A DNA stretch of 41,050 nucleotides from Amycolatopsis eburnea (GTDB lineage: Bacteria; Actinomycetota; Actinomycetes; Mycobacteriales; Pseudonocardiaceae): positions 1-41,050 of the forward strand of contig NZ_RSEC01000047.1 of the NCBI RefSeq assembly GCF_003937945.1, read 5' to 3'. Made by a program: the position numbers and the translations under genes. The notes under the pieces were generated by a model. That model worked only from the letters and a program-made list of their open reading frames with translations. It searched no databases and had not been told where the DNA came from. Positions 24,490-32,182 of this stretch are shown here, piece after piece (the stretch's first letter is position 1; each line of letters begins with the position of its first letter).

Positions 24490-25499
24490 CGGGCCCGGCC
24501 GGCGGGCACGAATTCCAGTGCCGTCCGGCCGTCCGACACCGGGCTCGTGCCGCGCGGCTCGAGACCGCTTTCGGCGGCCAGCGCGGTGAGTTCGCCGACC
24601 GTCCGTTCGCGGCCGCCGAAGCACATCAGCATGAACAGGTCGATGGCCGTGTCCGCGCCCTGGCCGCGCACCGGCTCGACGACCACCACGGTGGCGCCCT
24701 GGCCGGCCGCCCGGCGGCAGTTTTCCAGGATGCGGCGGGCGTGGGCGTCGTCCCAGTCGTGCAGGATGTCCGACAGCAGGTACGCGTCCGCGCCGGTGGG
24801 CAGCGGGTCGAAGAAGCTGCCGGGCACCGCGCCGGCGCGGTCCGAGAGCCCGGCCGCGGCGAACCGCTCCGCCGCGGCGGTGGCCGACGGCGCCAGGTCC
24901 AGCACCTCACCGCGGACGCCGGGGTGGACCCGCAAGATCGCCTCGAGCAGGGTGCCCGCCCCGCCGCCGACGTCCAGGATCCGCGGGAAGCGGCCCCAGT
25001 CGAAGCGCTCGGCGATCTGCGGGGCCTGCACCTGGAAGCGCCAGCGCATCTGCGCGTCGAACGAGCTCCGCAGGGCCGGCTCGGCGTCGATGTCCGCCCA
25101 GAAGTCCCGGCCGTAACGGCGGACGTAGGCGGGCTCGCCGGTGGTGATCGTCCCCAGCAGGTCCGCGAACGCCAGTTCGGCGCGCCCGCCCGCGCTGCCG
25201 ATGTCCAGCAGCGGCTTCACGCCCTCCGGCGCGTCTTCCCGCAGCTGGGCGCCGAGTTCGGTGGGCCGGTACCCGCCCGGCGCGGCTTCGAAGACGCCGA
25301 CCGCCACCAGGTGGTCGAGCAGGCAGCGCAGGGCCGGGGCCGAGGTGCCGGTCTCCGCGGCGAGCTGCTCGGCGGTCGCGCCCGCGTCGCCCGCGCGTTC
25401 GGCCAGGCTGAGCGTCGCCGCCACCCGGATCGCCATCGGGGTGGCCAGGCCGGCCATCGCGAGGATGTTCACCAGGCCCAGGCTAGCGCGTGTCATCAT
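24477..25499 (-). CDS. SAM-dependent O-methyltransferase-like protein
   Basis: A 340-residue protein. An N-terminal dimerisation winged helix (about residues 10-95, with LAAETGTSAPALRCLLDHLV) precedes a class I methyltransferase domain with DVGGGAG at 176-182 and the catalytic-type LHDWDD (His247). This is the plant-OMT-like or hydroxyneurosporene-type group common in actinobacterial secondary metabolism. The substrate is unknown and it is not visibly tied to a cluster. ATG codons at 25499 and 25496 are both possible. It is divergent from the XRE-cupin gene, whose operator-like repeat adjoins its start. Confidence 0.88.
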   Translation of the reverse strand: MMTRASLGLVNILAMAGLATPMAIRVAATLSLAERAGDAGATAEQLAAETGTSAPALRCLLDHLVAVGVFEAAPGGYRPTELGAQLREDAPEGVKPLLDIGSAGGRAELAFADLLGTITTGEPAYVRRYGRDFWADIDAEPALRSSFDAQMRWRFQVQAPQIAERFDWGRFPRILDVGGGAGTLLEAILRVHPGVRGEVLDLAPSATAAAERFAAAGLSDRAGAVPGSFFDPLPTGADAYLLSDILHDWDDAHARRILENCRRAAGQGATVVVVEPVRGQGADTAIDLFMLMCFGGRERTVGELTALAAESGLEPRGTSPVSDGRTALEFVPAGRARYGS

Positions 25500-25548
25500 G
25501 TCGCTGAACCGAACGGAAGGCGGGGCGAGTGGACGCTTTACCGAACGG
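25500..25548. promoter_or_regulatory. Two ACCGAACG boxes upstream of and inside the XRE gene start
   Basis: GTCGCTGAACCGAACGG (25500-25516) and GACGCTTTACCGAACGGC (25532-25549) resemble the right half of the inverted repeat in front of the hydroxyproline operon. They flank the GTG start of the XRE-cupin gene and suggest autoregulation. Confidence 0.45.
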
Positions 25549-26140
25549 CGGTGACCCGTCGATCCGGGACATGCTCGCGGTCAACCTGCGCGCGGCCCGG
25601 GCGGCGCGCGAGCTGTCGCTGTCGGAGCTGTCGCGGCGTTCGGGCATCGGCAAGGCGACGCTCTCGCAGCTCGAAGCGGGCACCGGCAACCCGACCATCG
25701 AGACGGTCTTCAGCCTGTCCCGCGCCCTCGAGGTGGCGATCTCCGACCTGCTCGACCACCGGCCGCGCGGCGGGCTGACCGTCGTCCGCGGCGCCGACGT
25801 CGAGGTGCTCCGCGGCGAGGGTGTCGACCTGCGGCCGCTGCGCCGGATCGAGGCCGAGAACAGCGTCTTCGAGGTCTACGACCAGGTCGTGCGGGGCGAC
25901 GCGCCCCAGCGTTCGCAAGGGCACGTCGGCGTCGAGCACACCGTCGTGCAGACCGGCGGGCTGCGGGTCGAGGTGGCCGGCCGGGTCGTCGACCTCGGGC
26001 CGGGGGACTACGTCGCGTTCGACGCCCGCGAGCCGCACAGCTACACCGCGCTGGCCGCCCCGGTGCACTCCGTCCTGCTGCTGCAGTACCGCGCGGACGA
26101 GCGGCTCGACGGCCGCCCGCACCCCGTGCTGCCGGATTGA
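25529..26140 (+). CDS. XRE-family regulator with cupin domain, likely regulator of hydroxyproline catabolism
   Basis: A 203-residue protein: N-terminal XRE helix-turn-helix (about residues 15-72; LSLSELSRRSGIGKATLSQL, EAGTGNPTIETVFSLSRAL) and a C-terminal cupin (about 105-190; VVDLGPGDYVAFDAREPHSY) that probably senses a small ligand. The GTG at 25529 is used. It is 60 nt upstream of the hydroxyproline operon in the same direction, but that operon has its own promoter with an inverted repeat matching boxes at this gene's start. This makes it the likely specific regulator. Confidence 0.88.
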   Translation: MDALPNGGDPSIRDMLAVNLRAARAARELSLSELSRRSGIGKATLSQLEAGTGNPTIETVFSLSRALEVAISDLLDHRPRGGLTVVRGADVEVLRGEGVDLRPLRRIEAENSVFEVYDQVVRGDAPQRSQGHVGVEHTVVQTGGLRVEVAGRVVDLGPGDYVAFDAREPHSYTALAAPVHSVLLLQYRADERLDGRPHPVLPD

Positions 26141-26166
26141 CAGCGTTCCGACGGCGGACCTACGCT
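26137..26166 (+). promoter_or_regulatory. Promoter of the hydroxyproline operon
   Basis: A perfect -35 TTGACA (26137-26142), an 18-bp spacer and TACGCT (26161-26166). The -35 box overlaps the stop of the XRE gene. The predicted transcription start falls inside the adjacent inverted repeat. Confidence 0.65.
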
Positions 26167-26171
26167 CCGAT

Positions 26172-26189
26172 CGTTCGCTTTACCGAACG
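26172..26189. promoter_or_regulatory. Inverted-repeat operator of the hydroxyproline operon
   Basis: CGTTCG-CTTTAC-CGAACG is a perfect 6-6 inverted repeat placed immediately after the -10 box, a position that would block transcription when bound. Half-sites ACCGAACG recur at 25507, 25540 and 26204. Confidence 0.65.
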
Positions 26190-26200
26190 CTGGAGGGTCG

Positions 26201-27367
26201 ATGAACCGAACGCGGGTGGTGGTGATCGGCGCCGGGATCGTCGGTGCGGCGTGTGCCAGGGAGCTCCGCCTGGCCGGCTTCGACGTCCTCGTCGTCGACC
26301 GCGGCCGGCCCGCTGGCGGCACCACCTCGCACGGTGAAGGCAACCTCCTCGTCTCGGACAAGGGACCGGGCGCGGAACTCGCGCTCGCGCGGCTTTCGAA
26401 CCGGTTGTGGCCGCGGCTCGTCGAAGAACTCACCGCCGAAGACCCGCGCGCGGCGGCCGCGGTGGAGTTCGACCCCAAGGGCGGCATCGTCGTCGCCACC
26501 ACCGAGGCCGGTGCCCGCGCGCTCACCGCTTTCGCCGCCGCGCAGGCCGCCGCCGGGGTGCGCACCGAGCGGCTGTCCGCGGCGGACGTCGCGGCGGCCG
26601 AGCCGGCGCTCACCCGCGAGGTGACCGCCGCCGTCCGCTACCCCGAAGACGCGCAGGTGCAGCCGGCCGGCGCCGCGCTGGCCCTGCTCGGCTCGGCGCT
26701 CGCCCACGGCGCCCGGCTGCGCGCGGACACCGAGGTGACCGGCGCCCGCGTCGAAGGCGGCCGGCTGACCGGGGTCCGCGTACCCGGCGAAGTCCTCGAC
26801 GCGGACGTCGTCGTGAACGCGGCGGGCCCGTGGGCCGGCGAGGTGTCGGCGCGGCTCGGTGCCCCGGTCGCGGTCCGGCCGCGTCGCGGGGAGGTGCTGG
26901 TGACCACCCCGATGCCCGGCGTGGTGCGGCACAAGGTCTACGACGCCGACTACGTCGGTGCGGTCGGCACCGGCAGCGGCGACCTGCAGACCTCCGCGGT
27001 GGTCGAGTCGACACGCGGCGGCACCGTGCTGATCGGCTCGTCGCGCCGCCGGGTGGGCTTCGACGACGCGATCCGGCCGGAAGTGCTCGGCGCCATCGCG
27101 GCCAAGGCCGTCCGGTTGTTCCCCGCCCTCGCCGACGCGGCGGTGATGCGGGCCTACGGCGGGTTCCGGCCCTATGTGGACGATCACCTGCCGGTGCTGG
27201 GCGAGGATCCCCGGCTCGGAAACCTTTGGCACGCAACGGGACACGAAGGGGCGGGTATCGGCCTGAGTGTCGGCACCGCGCGGCTGCTGCGGGAGCTGCT
27301 CACCGGGCAAACGCCGTCGATGCCGGTCGAAGAGTTCACCGTGGACCGTCCGGCGGTGGTCGCGTGA
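26201..27367 (+). CDS. FAD-dependent D-amino-acid dehydrogenase, probable D-hydroxyproline dehydrogenase catalytic subunit
   Basis: A 388-residue DAO-fold flavoprotein. The FAD-binding loop VVIGAGIVGAACA is at about 8-19, followed by GGTTSHGEGNLLVSD and the C-terminal GFRPYVDDHLPVLG and HATGHEGAGIGLSVGTA. With the next two genes it forms the three-subunit FAD/Fe-S dehydrogenase known from Pseudomonas aeruginosa, which oxidises cis-4-hydroxy-D-proline to pyrroline-4-hydroxy-2-carboxylate. The specific substrate is inferred from the epimerase and deaminase in the same operon. The stop overlaps the following GTG (GTGA). Confidence 0.85.
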   Translation: MNRTRVVVIGAGIVGAACARELRLAGFDVLVVDRGRPAGGTTSHGEGNLLVSDKGPGAELALARLSNRLWPRLVEELTAEDPRAAAAVEFDPKGGIVVATTEAGARALTAFAAAQAAAGVRTERLSAADVAAAEPALTREVTAAVRYPEDAQVQPAGAALALLGSALAHGARLRADTEVTGARVEGGRLTGVRVPGEVLDADVVVNAAGPWAGEVSARLGAPVAVRPRRGEVLVTTPMPGVVRHKVYDADYVGAVGTGSGDLQTSAVVESTRGGTVLIGSSRRRVGFDDAIRPEVLGAIAAKAVRLFPALADAAVMRAYGGFRPYVDDHLPVLGEDPRLGNLWHATGHEGAGIGLSVGTARLLRELLTGQTPSMPVEEFTVDRPAVVA

Positions 27368-27618
27368 GCATCGAAATCACCGTCGACGGCGAACGCGTGC
27401 GGGGCGTCGAAGGCCAGACCGTGGCGGCCGTCCTGCTGGCGGCCGGGCGGCGGTCCTGGCGCACCACGCGGTCCGGCGCGCCGCGCGGCGTGTTCTGCGG
27501 GATCGGCGCCTGCTTCGACTGCCTGCTGACCGTGAACGGCGTACCCGACGTCCGCGCCTGCCGCCGCCGCGCCGCGGACGGCGACGAAATCCGGACCCAG
27601 TCCCGGGAGGACGCGTGA
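27364..27618 (+). CDS. Small [2Fe-2S] subunit of the D-hydroxyproline dehydrogenase
   Basis: An 84-residue ferredoxin-like protein of the HcnA type. Four Cys (C45, C50, C53, C66) in GVFCGIGACFDCLLTVNG and RACRR are right for one [2Fe-2S] cluster. It should carry electrons between the two flavin subunits. The GTG start overlaps the upstream stop, and its own stop overlaps the next GTG, so stoichiometric coupled translation is likely. Confidence 0.88.
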   Translation: MSIEITVDGERVRGVEGQTVAAVLLAAGRRSWRTTRSGAPRGVFCGIGACFDCLLTVNGVPDVRACRRRAADGDEIRTQSREDA

Positions 27619-28901
27619 CGCGGGTGGTCGTCGTCGGCGCCGGGCCCGCCGGGCTCGCGGCCGCCGAACACGCGGTGCGCGCCGGTGCCGACGTCACGCT
27701 GCTGGACCAGTCCGACGCGCCGGGCGGGCAGTACCACCGGCAGCCGCCGGGGATGCCGCACGGCTTCGACGCGGTGCTGAGCCGGTGCTCGTGGTGGCCG
27801 GAAAGCACGGTGTGGGCGGTCGACGGCAAACGCTTGCACGTCCTGCGCGGCCCGGCCGACGGCGCCGGGCGGGAGCGGCACGTCCTCGAGCCCGACGCGC
27901 TGGTCCTCGCCACCGGCGCGCACGACCGCACGCTGCCGTTCCCGGGCTGGCAGCTGCCCGGCGTCTTCACCGCGGGCGCCGCGCAGGCGCTGGCCAAGGG
28001 GGAGCGGGTGGCCGTCGGCAGGCGGGTGCTGGTCGCCGGGGCCGGGCCGTTCCTGCTGCCCGTCGCCGAGTCGCTCTTGGCTGCCGGCGCCGGCGTTCTC
28101 GCCGTCCTGGAAGCGAACCCGGCGTCGACCGTCCGGAAAGGATGGTCGTGGCGGGACGCGCGCAAGGCGGGGGAGCTGGCCCGGTACGCGGCCGCGCTGG
28201 CCCGCCACCGGGTGCCGTACCACCTGGGCCGGACCGTCGTCGAAGCCCGCGGGGACGACCGCGTGCGGGAGGCGGTCACCGCCCGCCTGCGCGCGGACTG
28301 GTCGGTCGTGCCCGGCACCGAACGGACCTACGAGGTCGACGCGGTCTGCGTCGGGCACGGGTTCGCGCCGCAGCCGGACCTGGCCGTCGCGGCCGGGTGC
28401 GCGCTCGACGGCGGTTTCGTCCGGGTCGGCGAGGACCAGGGCACGAGCGTTACCGGGGTGTTCGCAGCGGGCGAGCTGACCGGCATCGGCGGCGCGGACG
28501 CCGCGGCGGCCGAAGGCGCTGTCGCCGGGTGCGCCGCCGCCGGGGGCGTGCCGGACCGCGCGCTGCTGCGCGAGCGGGACCGCACGCGCGCGTTCGCCGA
28601 TCGGCTGGCCGCCGCCCACCCGATCGGCGCGGCCTGGCCGGGCTGGCTGCGCGAGGACACGATCGTCTGCCGGTGCGAGGAAACGACAGCCGGCGAACTG
28701 AAACGCGCGGTCCGCGATCCCGCCGCGCCGGGTCCGCACGCGCTCAAGCTCGGCACCCGCGCCGGCCTCGGCCCCTGCCAGGGCCGGATGTGCGGCGCCG
28801 CGGTCAGCGCGCTGTGCGGCACCGCCGAACGCCACCACCGTCCGATCGCCCAGCCGATCCGCCTGGGCGAGCTCGCCGACGCGAAGGAGAACGAGGCATG
28901 A
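27615..28901 (+). CDS. NAD(P)/FAD oxidoreductase subunit with BFD-like [2Fe-2S] domain
   Basis: A 428-residue HcnB-type protein. Two Rossmann loops are visible, VVVVGAGPAGLAAAEHA at the N-terminus and RVLVAGAGPFLLPVAES near residue 140, together with LVLATGAHDRTLPFPGW. A C-terminal BFD-like cluster domain has ligands C352, C354, C388 and C393 in VCRCEET and GPCQGRMC. It is the electron-transfer partner of the D-hydroxyproline dehydrogenase. The GTG start and ATGA end overlap both neighbours. Confidence 0.87.
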   Translation: MTRVVVVGAGPAGLAAAEHAVRAGADVTLLDQSDAPGGQYHRQPPGMPHGFDAVLSRCSWWPESTVWAVDGKRLHVLRGPADGAGRERHVLEPDALVLATGAHDRTLPFPGWQLPGVFTAGAAQALAKGERVAVGRRVLVAGAGPFLLPVAESLLAAGAGVLAVLEANPASTVRKGWSWRDARKAGELARYAAALARHRVPYHLGRTVVEARGDDRVREAVTARLRADWSVVPGTERTYEVDAVCVGHGFAPQPDLAVAAGCALDGGFVRVGEDQGTSVTGVFAAGELTGIGGADAAAAEGAVAGCAAAGGVPDRALLRERDRTRAFADRLAAAHPIGAAWPGWLREDTIVCRCEETTAGELKRAVRDPAAPGPHALKLGTRAGLGPCQGRMCGAAVSALCGTAERHHRPIAQPIRLGELADAKENEA

Positions 28902-29809
28902 AGACCCGTGACCTCGGGGGCGTGGTCGTCGCCGCCGCCCTGCCGTACCGGGAGGACGACCGCGCGCCCGCCGGGCTGGCCGTCGACTACGACGCCTATG
29001 CCGAGCACTGCCGCTGGCTGGTCGAAAACGGCTGCCGCGGGGTCGGCCCGAACGGGTCGCTCGGCGAGTACTCCTCCCTCACCGACGAAGAACGGCGCCG
29101 CGTCGCGCGCACCGCGATCGAGGCCGTCGGCGACGACGGGATCGTGGTCGTCGGGGTGCACGGCCCCGGCGCGCACCAGGCCCGGTACTGGGCCGAGGCC
29201 GCGGCCGAGGACGGCGCCGACGGCGTCCTGTGCCTGCCGCCGACGCTCTACCGCGCCAACCGCGGCGAGGTGCTCGCGCACTTCGAAGCCGTCGCCTCGG
29301 TCGGGCTGCCGGTGATGGTCTACAACAACCCCTTCGACACCAAGGTCGACCTCACCCCGGACCTGCTGGCCGAAATCGCGCGGATCGACAACGTCGTGGC
29401 GGTCAAGGAGTTCTCCGGGGACGTCCGGCGCGTGCTGGAAATCCGTGAGCGGGCACCGGAACTGGCCGTGATCAGCGGGGCCGACGACGTCGTCCTGGAG
29501 AGCCTGCTGATGGGCGCCACGGGCTGGTTCGCCGGGTTCCCCAACGTCTTCCCGGCCGAGTCGGCGCGGCTGTACGAGCTGGCCACCGCGGGCAAGCTCG
29601 ACGAAGCGAAGGCGCTGTACGAGCCGCTGGTCGCGGCGTTCCGCTGGGACTCGCGCACCGAGTTCGTGCAGGCGATCAAGCTCGGGATGGACCTGGTCGG
29701 CCGCCGCGGCGGCCCGTGCCGGCCACCCCGCGGGCCGCTCTCGGACGTCCACCGCGAGCAGGTCCGCGCCGACATGGGCCGCGCGCTGGCCGCGCTGGGG
29801 GTGGCGTAG
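28898..29809 (+). CDS. DapA/NAL-family lyase, probable pyrroline-4-hydroxy-2-carboxylate deaminase
   Basis: A 303-residue (beta/alpha)8 barrel enzyme of the dihydrodipicolinate synthase family. The Schiff-base lysine is K170 in NVVAVKEFSGD and the catalytic tyrosine Y142 in MVYNNPFDT; the carboxylate loop is GPNGSLGEYSSL, varied from the usual GTTGE. In hydroxyproline operons this family deaminates and dehydrates pyrroline-4-hydroxy-2-carboxylate to 2-oxoglutarate semialdehyde, and the operon supports that here. The start overlaps the upstream stop. The stop is directly followed by the next ATG. Confidence 0.85.
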   Translation: MKTRDLGGVVVAAALPYREDDRAPAGLAVDYDAYAEHCRWLVENGCRGVGPNGSLGEYSSLTDEERRRVARTAIEAVGDDGIVVVGVHGPGAHQARYWAEAAAEDGADGVLCLPPTLYRANRGEVLAHFEAVASVGLPVMVYNNPFDTKVDLTPDLLAEIARIDNVVAVKEFSGDVRRVLEIRERAPELAVISGADDVVLESLLMGATGWFAGFPNVFPAESARLYELATAGKLDEAKALYEPLVAAFRWDSRTEFVQAIKLGMDLVGRRGGPCRPPRGPLSDVHREQVRADMGRALAALGVA

Positions 29810-30811
29810 ATGCGGTCCTCGCGCGCGATCACGGCGGTCGATTCGCACACCGAAGGCATGCCGACGCGGGTGGTGACCGGCGGCGTCGCTTCGATCCCCG
29901 GTGCCACGATGGCCGAGCGGCGGCGGTACTTCATGGCCGAGCTGGACCACATCCGGCAGTTCCTGATGCACGAGCCGCGCGGCCACTCCGCGATGAGCGG
30001 CGCGATCCTGCAGCCGCCCTGCCGCGCCGACGCCGACTGGGGCGTGGTGTACATCGAGGTCTCGGGCTGCCTGCCGATGTGCGGCCACGGCACGATCGGC
30101 GTCGCGACGGTGCTGGTGGAGACCGGCATGGTCGAGGTGACCGAGCCGGTGACCGTGGTGCGCCTGGACACCCCGGCCGGGCTGGTGCACGCCGAGGTGA
30201 CCGTCCGCGACGGGCGCGCCGAACGGGTCAAGCTGCGCAACGTCGCGTCGTTCCTCGCCGAGCGCGACGCCGTGGTTTCCGTGCCGGGCCTGGGCGAGGT
30301 CCGCTACGACTTGGCCTACGGCGGCAACTTCTACGCCATCCTCGAACTGTCCCAAGTGGACATCCCGTTCGACCGGGCCGAGAAGGACCGGATCCTGGGC
30401 GCGGGCCTGGACATCATGGCCGCGATCAACGATCAGCGGCCGCCGAAGCACCCCGAGGACCCGCTGATCGGCGGCTGCAAGCACGTCCAGTTCCTGGCGC
30501 CGGGCTCGGACGCGCGGGCGTCGCAAAACGCGATGGCCATCCACCCGGGCTGGTTCGACCGCTCGCCGTGCGGCACCGGCACGTCCGCCCGGATGGCGCA
30601 GCTGCACGCCCGCGGCGAGCTGCCGCTGCACACGCCGTTCGAGAACAGCTCGTTCATCGGCACGACGTTCACCGGCGAACTGGTGGGGGAGACCGAGGTG
30701 GGCGGGGTGCCGGCGGTGATCCCGGAGTTCTCGGGCCGGGCGTGGATCACCGGCACCGCCACCTACCTGCTGGACCCGGCGGACCCGTTCCCGGCGGGCT
30801 TCGTGCTCTAA
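29810..30811 (+). CDS. 4-hydroxyproline 2-epimerase (proline racemase family)
   Basis: A 333-residue proline racemase-family protein with both catalytic cysteines: C91 in MCGHGTIG and C254 in SPCGTGTSAR. The presence of both favours racemase or epimerase activity over the trans-3-hydroxyproline dehydratases, in which one is replaced by Thr. It converts trans-4-hydroxy-L-proline to cis-4-hydroxy-D-proline, the first step of the pathway encoded by this operon. It starts with no gap after the lyase stop and is the last gene; the end overlaps the convergent monooxygenase by 4 nt. No semialdehyde dehydrogenase follows. Confidence 0.88.
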   Translation: MRSSRAITAVDSHTEGMPTRVVTGGVASIPGATMAERRRYFMAELDHIRQFLMHEPRGHSAMSGAILQPPCRADADWGVVYIEVSGCLPMCGHGTIGVATVLVETGMVEVTEPVTVVRLDTPAGLVHAEVTVRDGRAERVKLRNVASFLAERDAVVSVPGLGEVRYDLAYGGNFYAILELSQVDIPFDRAEKDRILGAGLDIMAAINDQRPPKHPEDPLIGGCKHVQFLAPGSDARASQNAMAIHPGWFDRSPCGTGTSARMAQLHARGELPLHTPFENSSFIGTTFTGELVGETEVGGVPAVIPEFSGRAWITGTATYLLDPADPFPAGFVL

Positions 30812-32157
30812 GCGGCGAGCTGGTCGTCGTCCCGGGCGGCTCGCCGGGCGCCGCGCAGGACGCGCAGCGCCAGGCGGGGCCGCATCAGGGCCTGCGGTGG
30901 GTCGATCAGGCCGGCGACGCGCATGAAGGCGTTCGTCACCTCGGCATCGCGCGTCGCCGCGGACTGGACGCGGGCGACGTAGGCGTTGCCGAGGTGCGTC
31001 TTGACGCTGCGGCGGCCGGTCACGCCCGGGAACGCCAGGTCGCCGCCGGCCGCGATCTCCCACGGGGCGTCGATCACGCGGGCCGCGTCGGCGAAGAACC
31101 GGGCCGGGCGGAGCGTGCCGCCCAGGTGCTGCCGCAGGGTCCGGGCCTGCAACGCCGCCGCGGTCATGCCCTGGCCGTACACCGGGTTGAAGACGCAGAA
31201 CGCGTCGCCGACGACGAGGAAGCCGTCCGGGACTCGGGGCAGCAGCTCGTAGTGGCGCCGCGTGCTCGCCGGGAAGCGGAAGCAGACCGGTTCGGTCAGC
31301 GGTTCCGCGTCCGCGATGGCGTCGTGGACGTCCGGCACGGGCAGGGACTTCGCGTACGCCAGGAACCCTTCGGGGTCCGTCGGCGGGTGGTCGCCCAGCA
31401 GCCCGGTGAGCGACAGCAGGCACTCGTCGCCGCCGAGGGTGTGGAAGAACGCCCCGCGCGGGTGGCCCGGGGTGGCGATCACGTTGATCGACTGCTCGTC
31501 GGTGAACGGGTTCGTGCGCAGCCGGTAGCGGCGGCTCGTGTACGCCAGGTCGACCTTGACGCGCTCCACGGGCACGTCCGGGTAGCCCAGCGCGCTCAGC
31601 CACTTCGGTGCCCGCGAACCGCGGCCGGTGGCGTCGACGACGAGGGCGGCGTCGAGGCGCCGTGGGGTGCTGCCTCCGGTGCGCTCCTGGACGTGGACCC
31701 CGGTCACCCGGCTCCCGTCCGCGGTCGCCGCCAGGCCGGCGATGTCGTGGCCCGTCAGGAACCGCACGTTCGGCAGCGCGGCGACCCGTGCCCGAACGTG
31801 GTGCTCCAGCACCGGCCGGGCGGCGCCGATGATGAGCAGGCCGGTCGGGCCCGGGCGCAGCCGGTGCCCGTCGACGTACCAGCGCATGCGCGCCGAGACG
31901 TCGCCGACCGCGACCCCCGCCTCGCGCAGCTCGCCGGTCAGCCCGGGGAACAGCTCCTCCGCGGCCTGCTGCCCGCGGGCCAGCAGGCCGTGGGCGTGCC
32001 GGCCCTGGGGCACGCTCTGGCGCACCCCGGGCCCGGTGAACCGGTCGCGGTCCACCACGACCACCTCGCCGTACACCTCGGCGAGGACCCGGGCCGTGAA
32101 CAGGCCGGCGATGCTTCCGCCGAGGACGACGGCGCGTTCCGCGCTTCCGTTGCTCAT
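30808..32157 (-). CDS. FAD-dependent monooxygenase
   Basis: A 449-residue flavoprotein of the PHBH/FAD_binding_3 type. It has a GGSIAG dinucleotide loop (residues 13-18), RPVLEHHVRARV, LVVDATGRGSRAPKWL, and the second FAD motif FLVVGDAFCVFNPVYGQGMT. Such enzymes hydroxylate or epoxidise aromatic and polyketide substrates with NAD(P)H and O2; the substrate is not visible. A clear site (CGAGGAGGTGCC) precedes the ATG. It lies 25 nt downstream of the glycosyltransferase on the same strand, so the two probably form one transcript. Confidence 0.87.
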   Translation of the reverse strand: MSNGSAERAVVLGGSIAGLFTARVLAEVYGEVVVVDRDRFTGPGVRQSVPQGRHAHGLLARGQQAAEELFPGLTGELREAGVAVGDVSARMRWYVDGHRLRPGPTGLLIIGAARPVLEHHVRARVAALPNVRFLTGHDIAGLAATADGSRVTGVHVQERTGGSTPRRLDAALVVDATGRGSRAPKWLSALGYPDVPVERVKVDLAYTSRRYRLRTNPFTDEQSINVIATPGHPRGAFFHTLGGDECLLSLTGLLGDHPPTDPEGFLAYAKSLPVPDVHDAIADAEPLTEPVCFRFPASTRRHYELLPRVPDGFLVVGDAFCVFNPVYGQGMTAAALQARTLRQHLGGTLRPARFFADAARVIDAPWEIAAGGDLAFPGVTGRRSVKTHLGNAYVARVQSAATRDAEVTNAFMRVAGLIDPPQALMRPRLALRVLRGARRAARDDDQLAA

Positions 32158-32182
32158 CCCGGCACCTCCTCGGGTTCGGGGC

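Noticed and set aside
28328..31603. A 1091-codon open frame on the minus strand
   Set aside because: It spans the antisense of the lyase and epimerase genes and a wrong frame of the monooxygenase. It is a codon-bias artefact.
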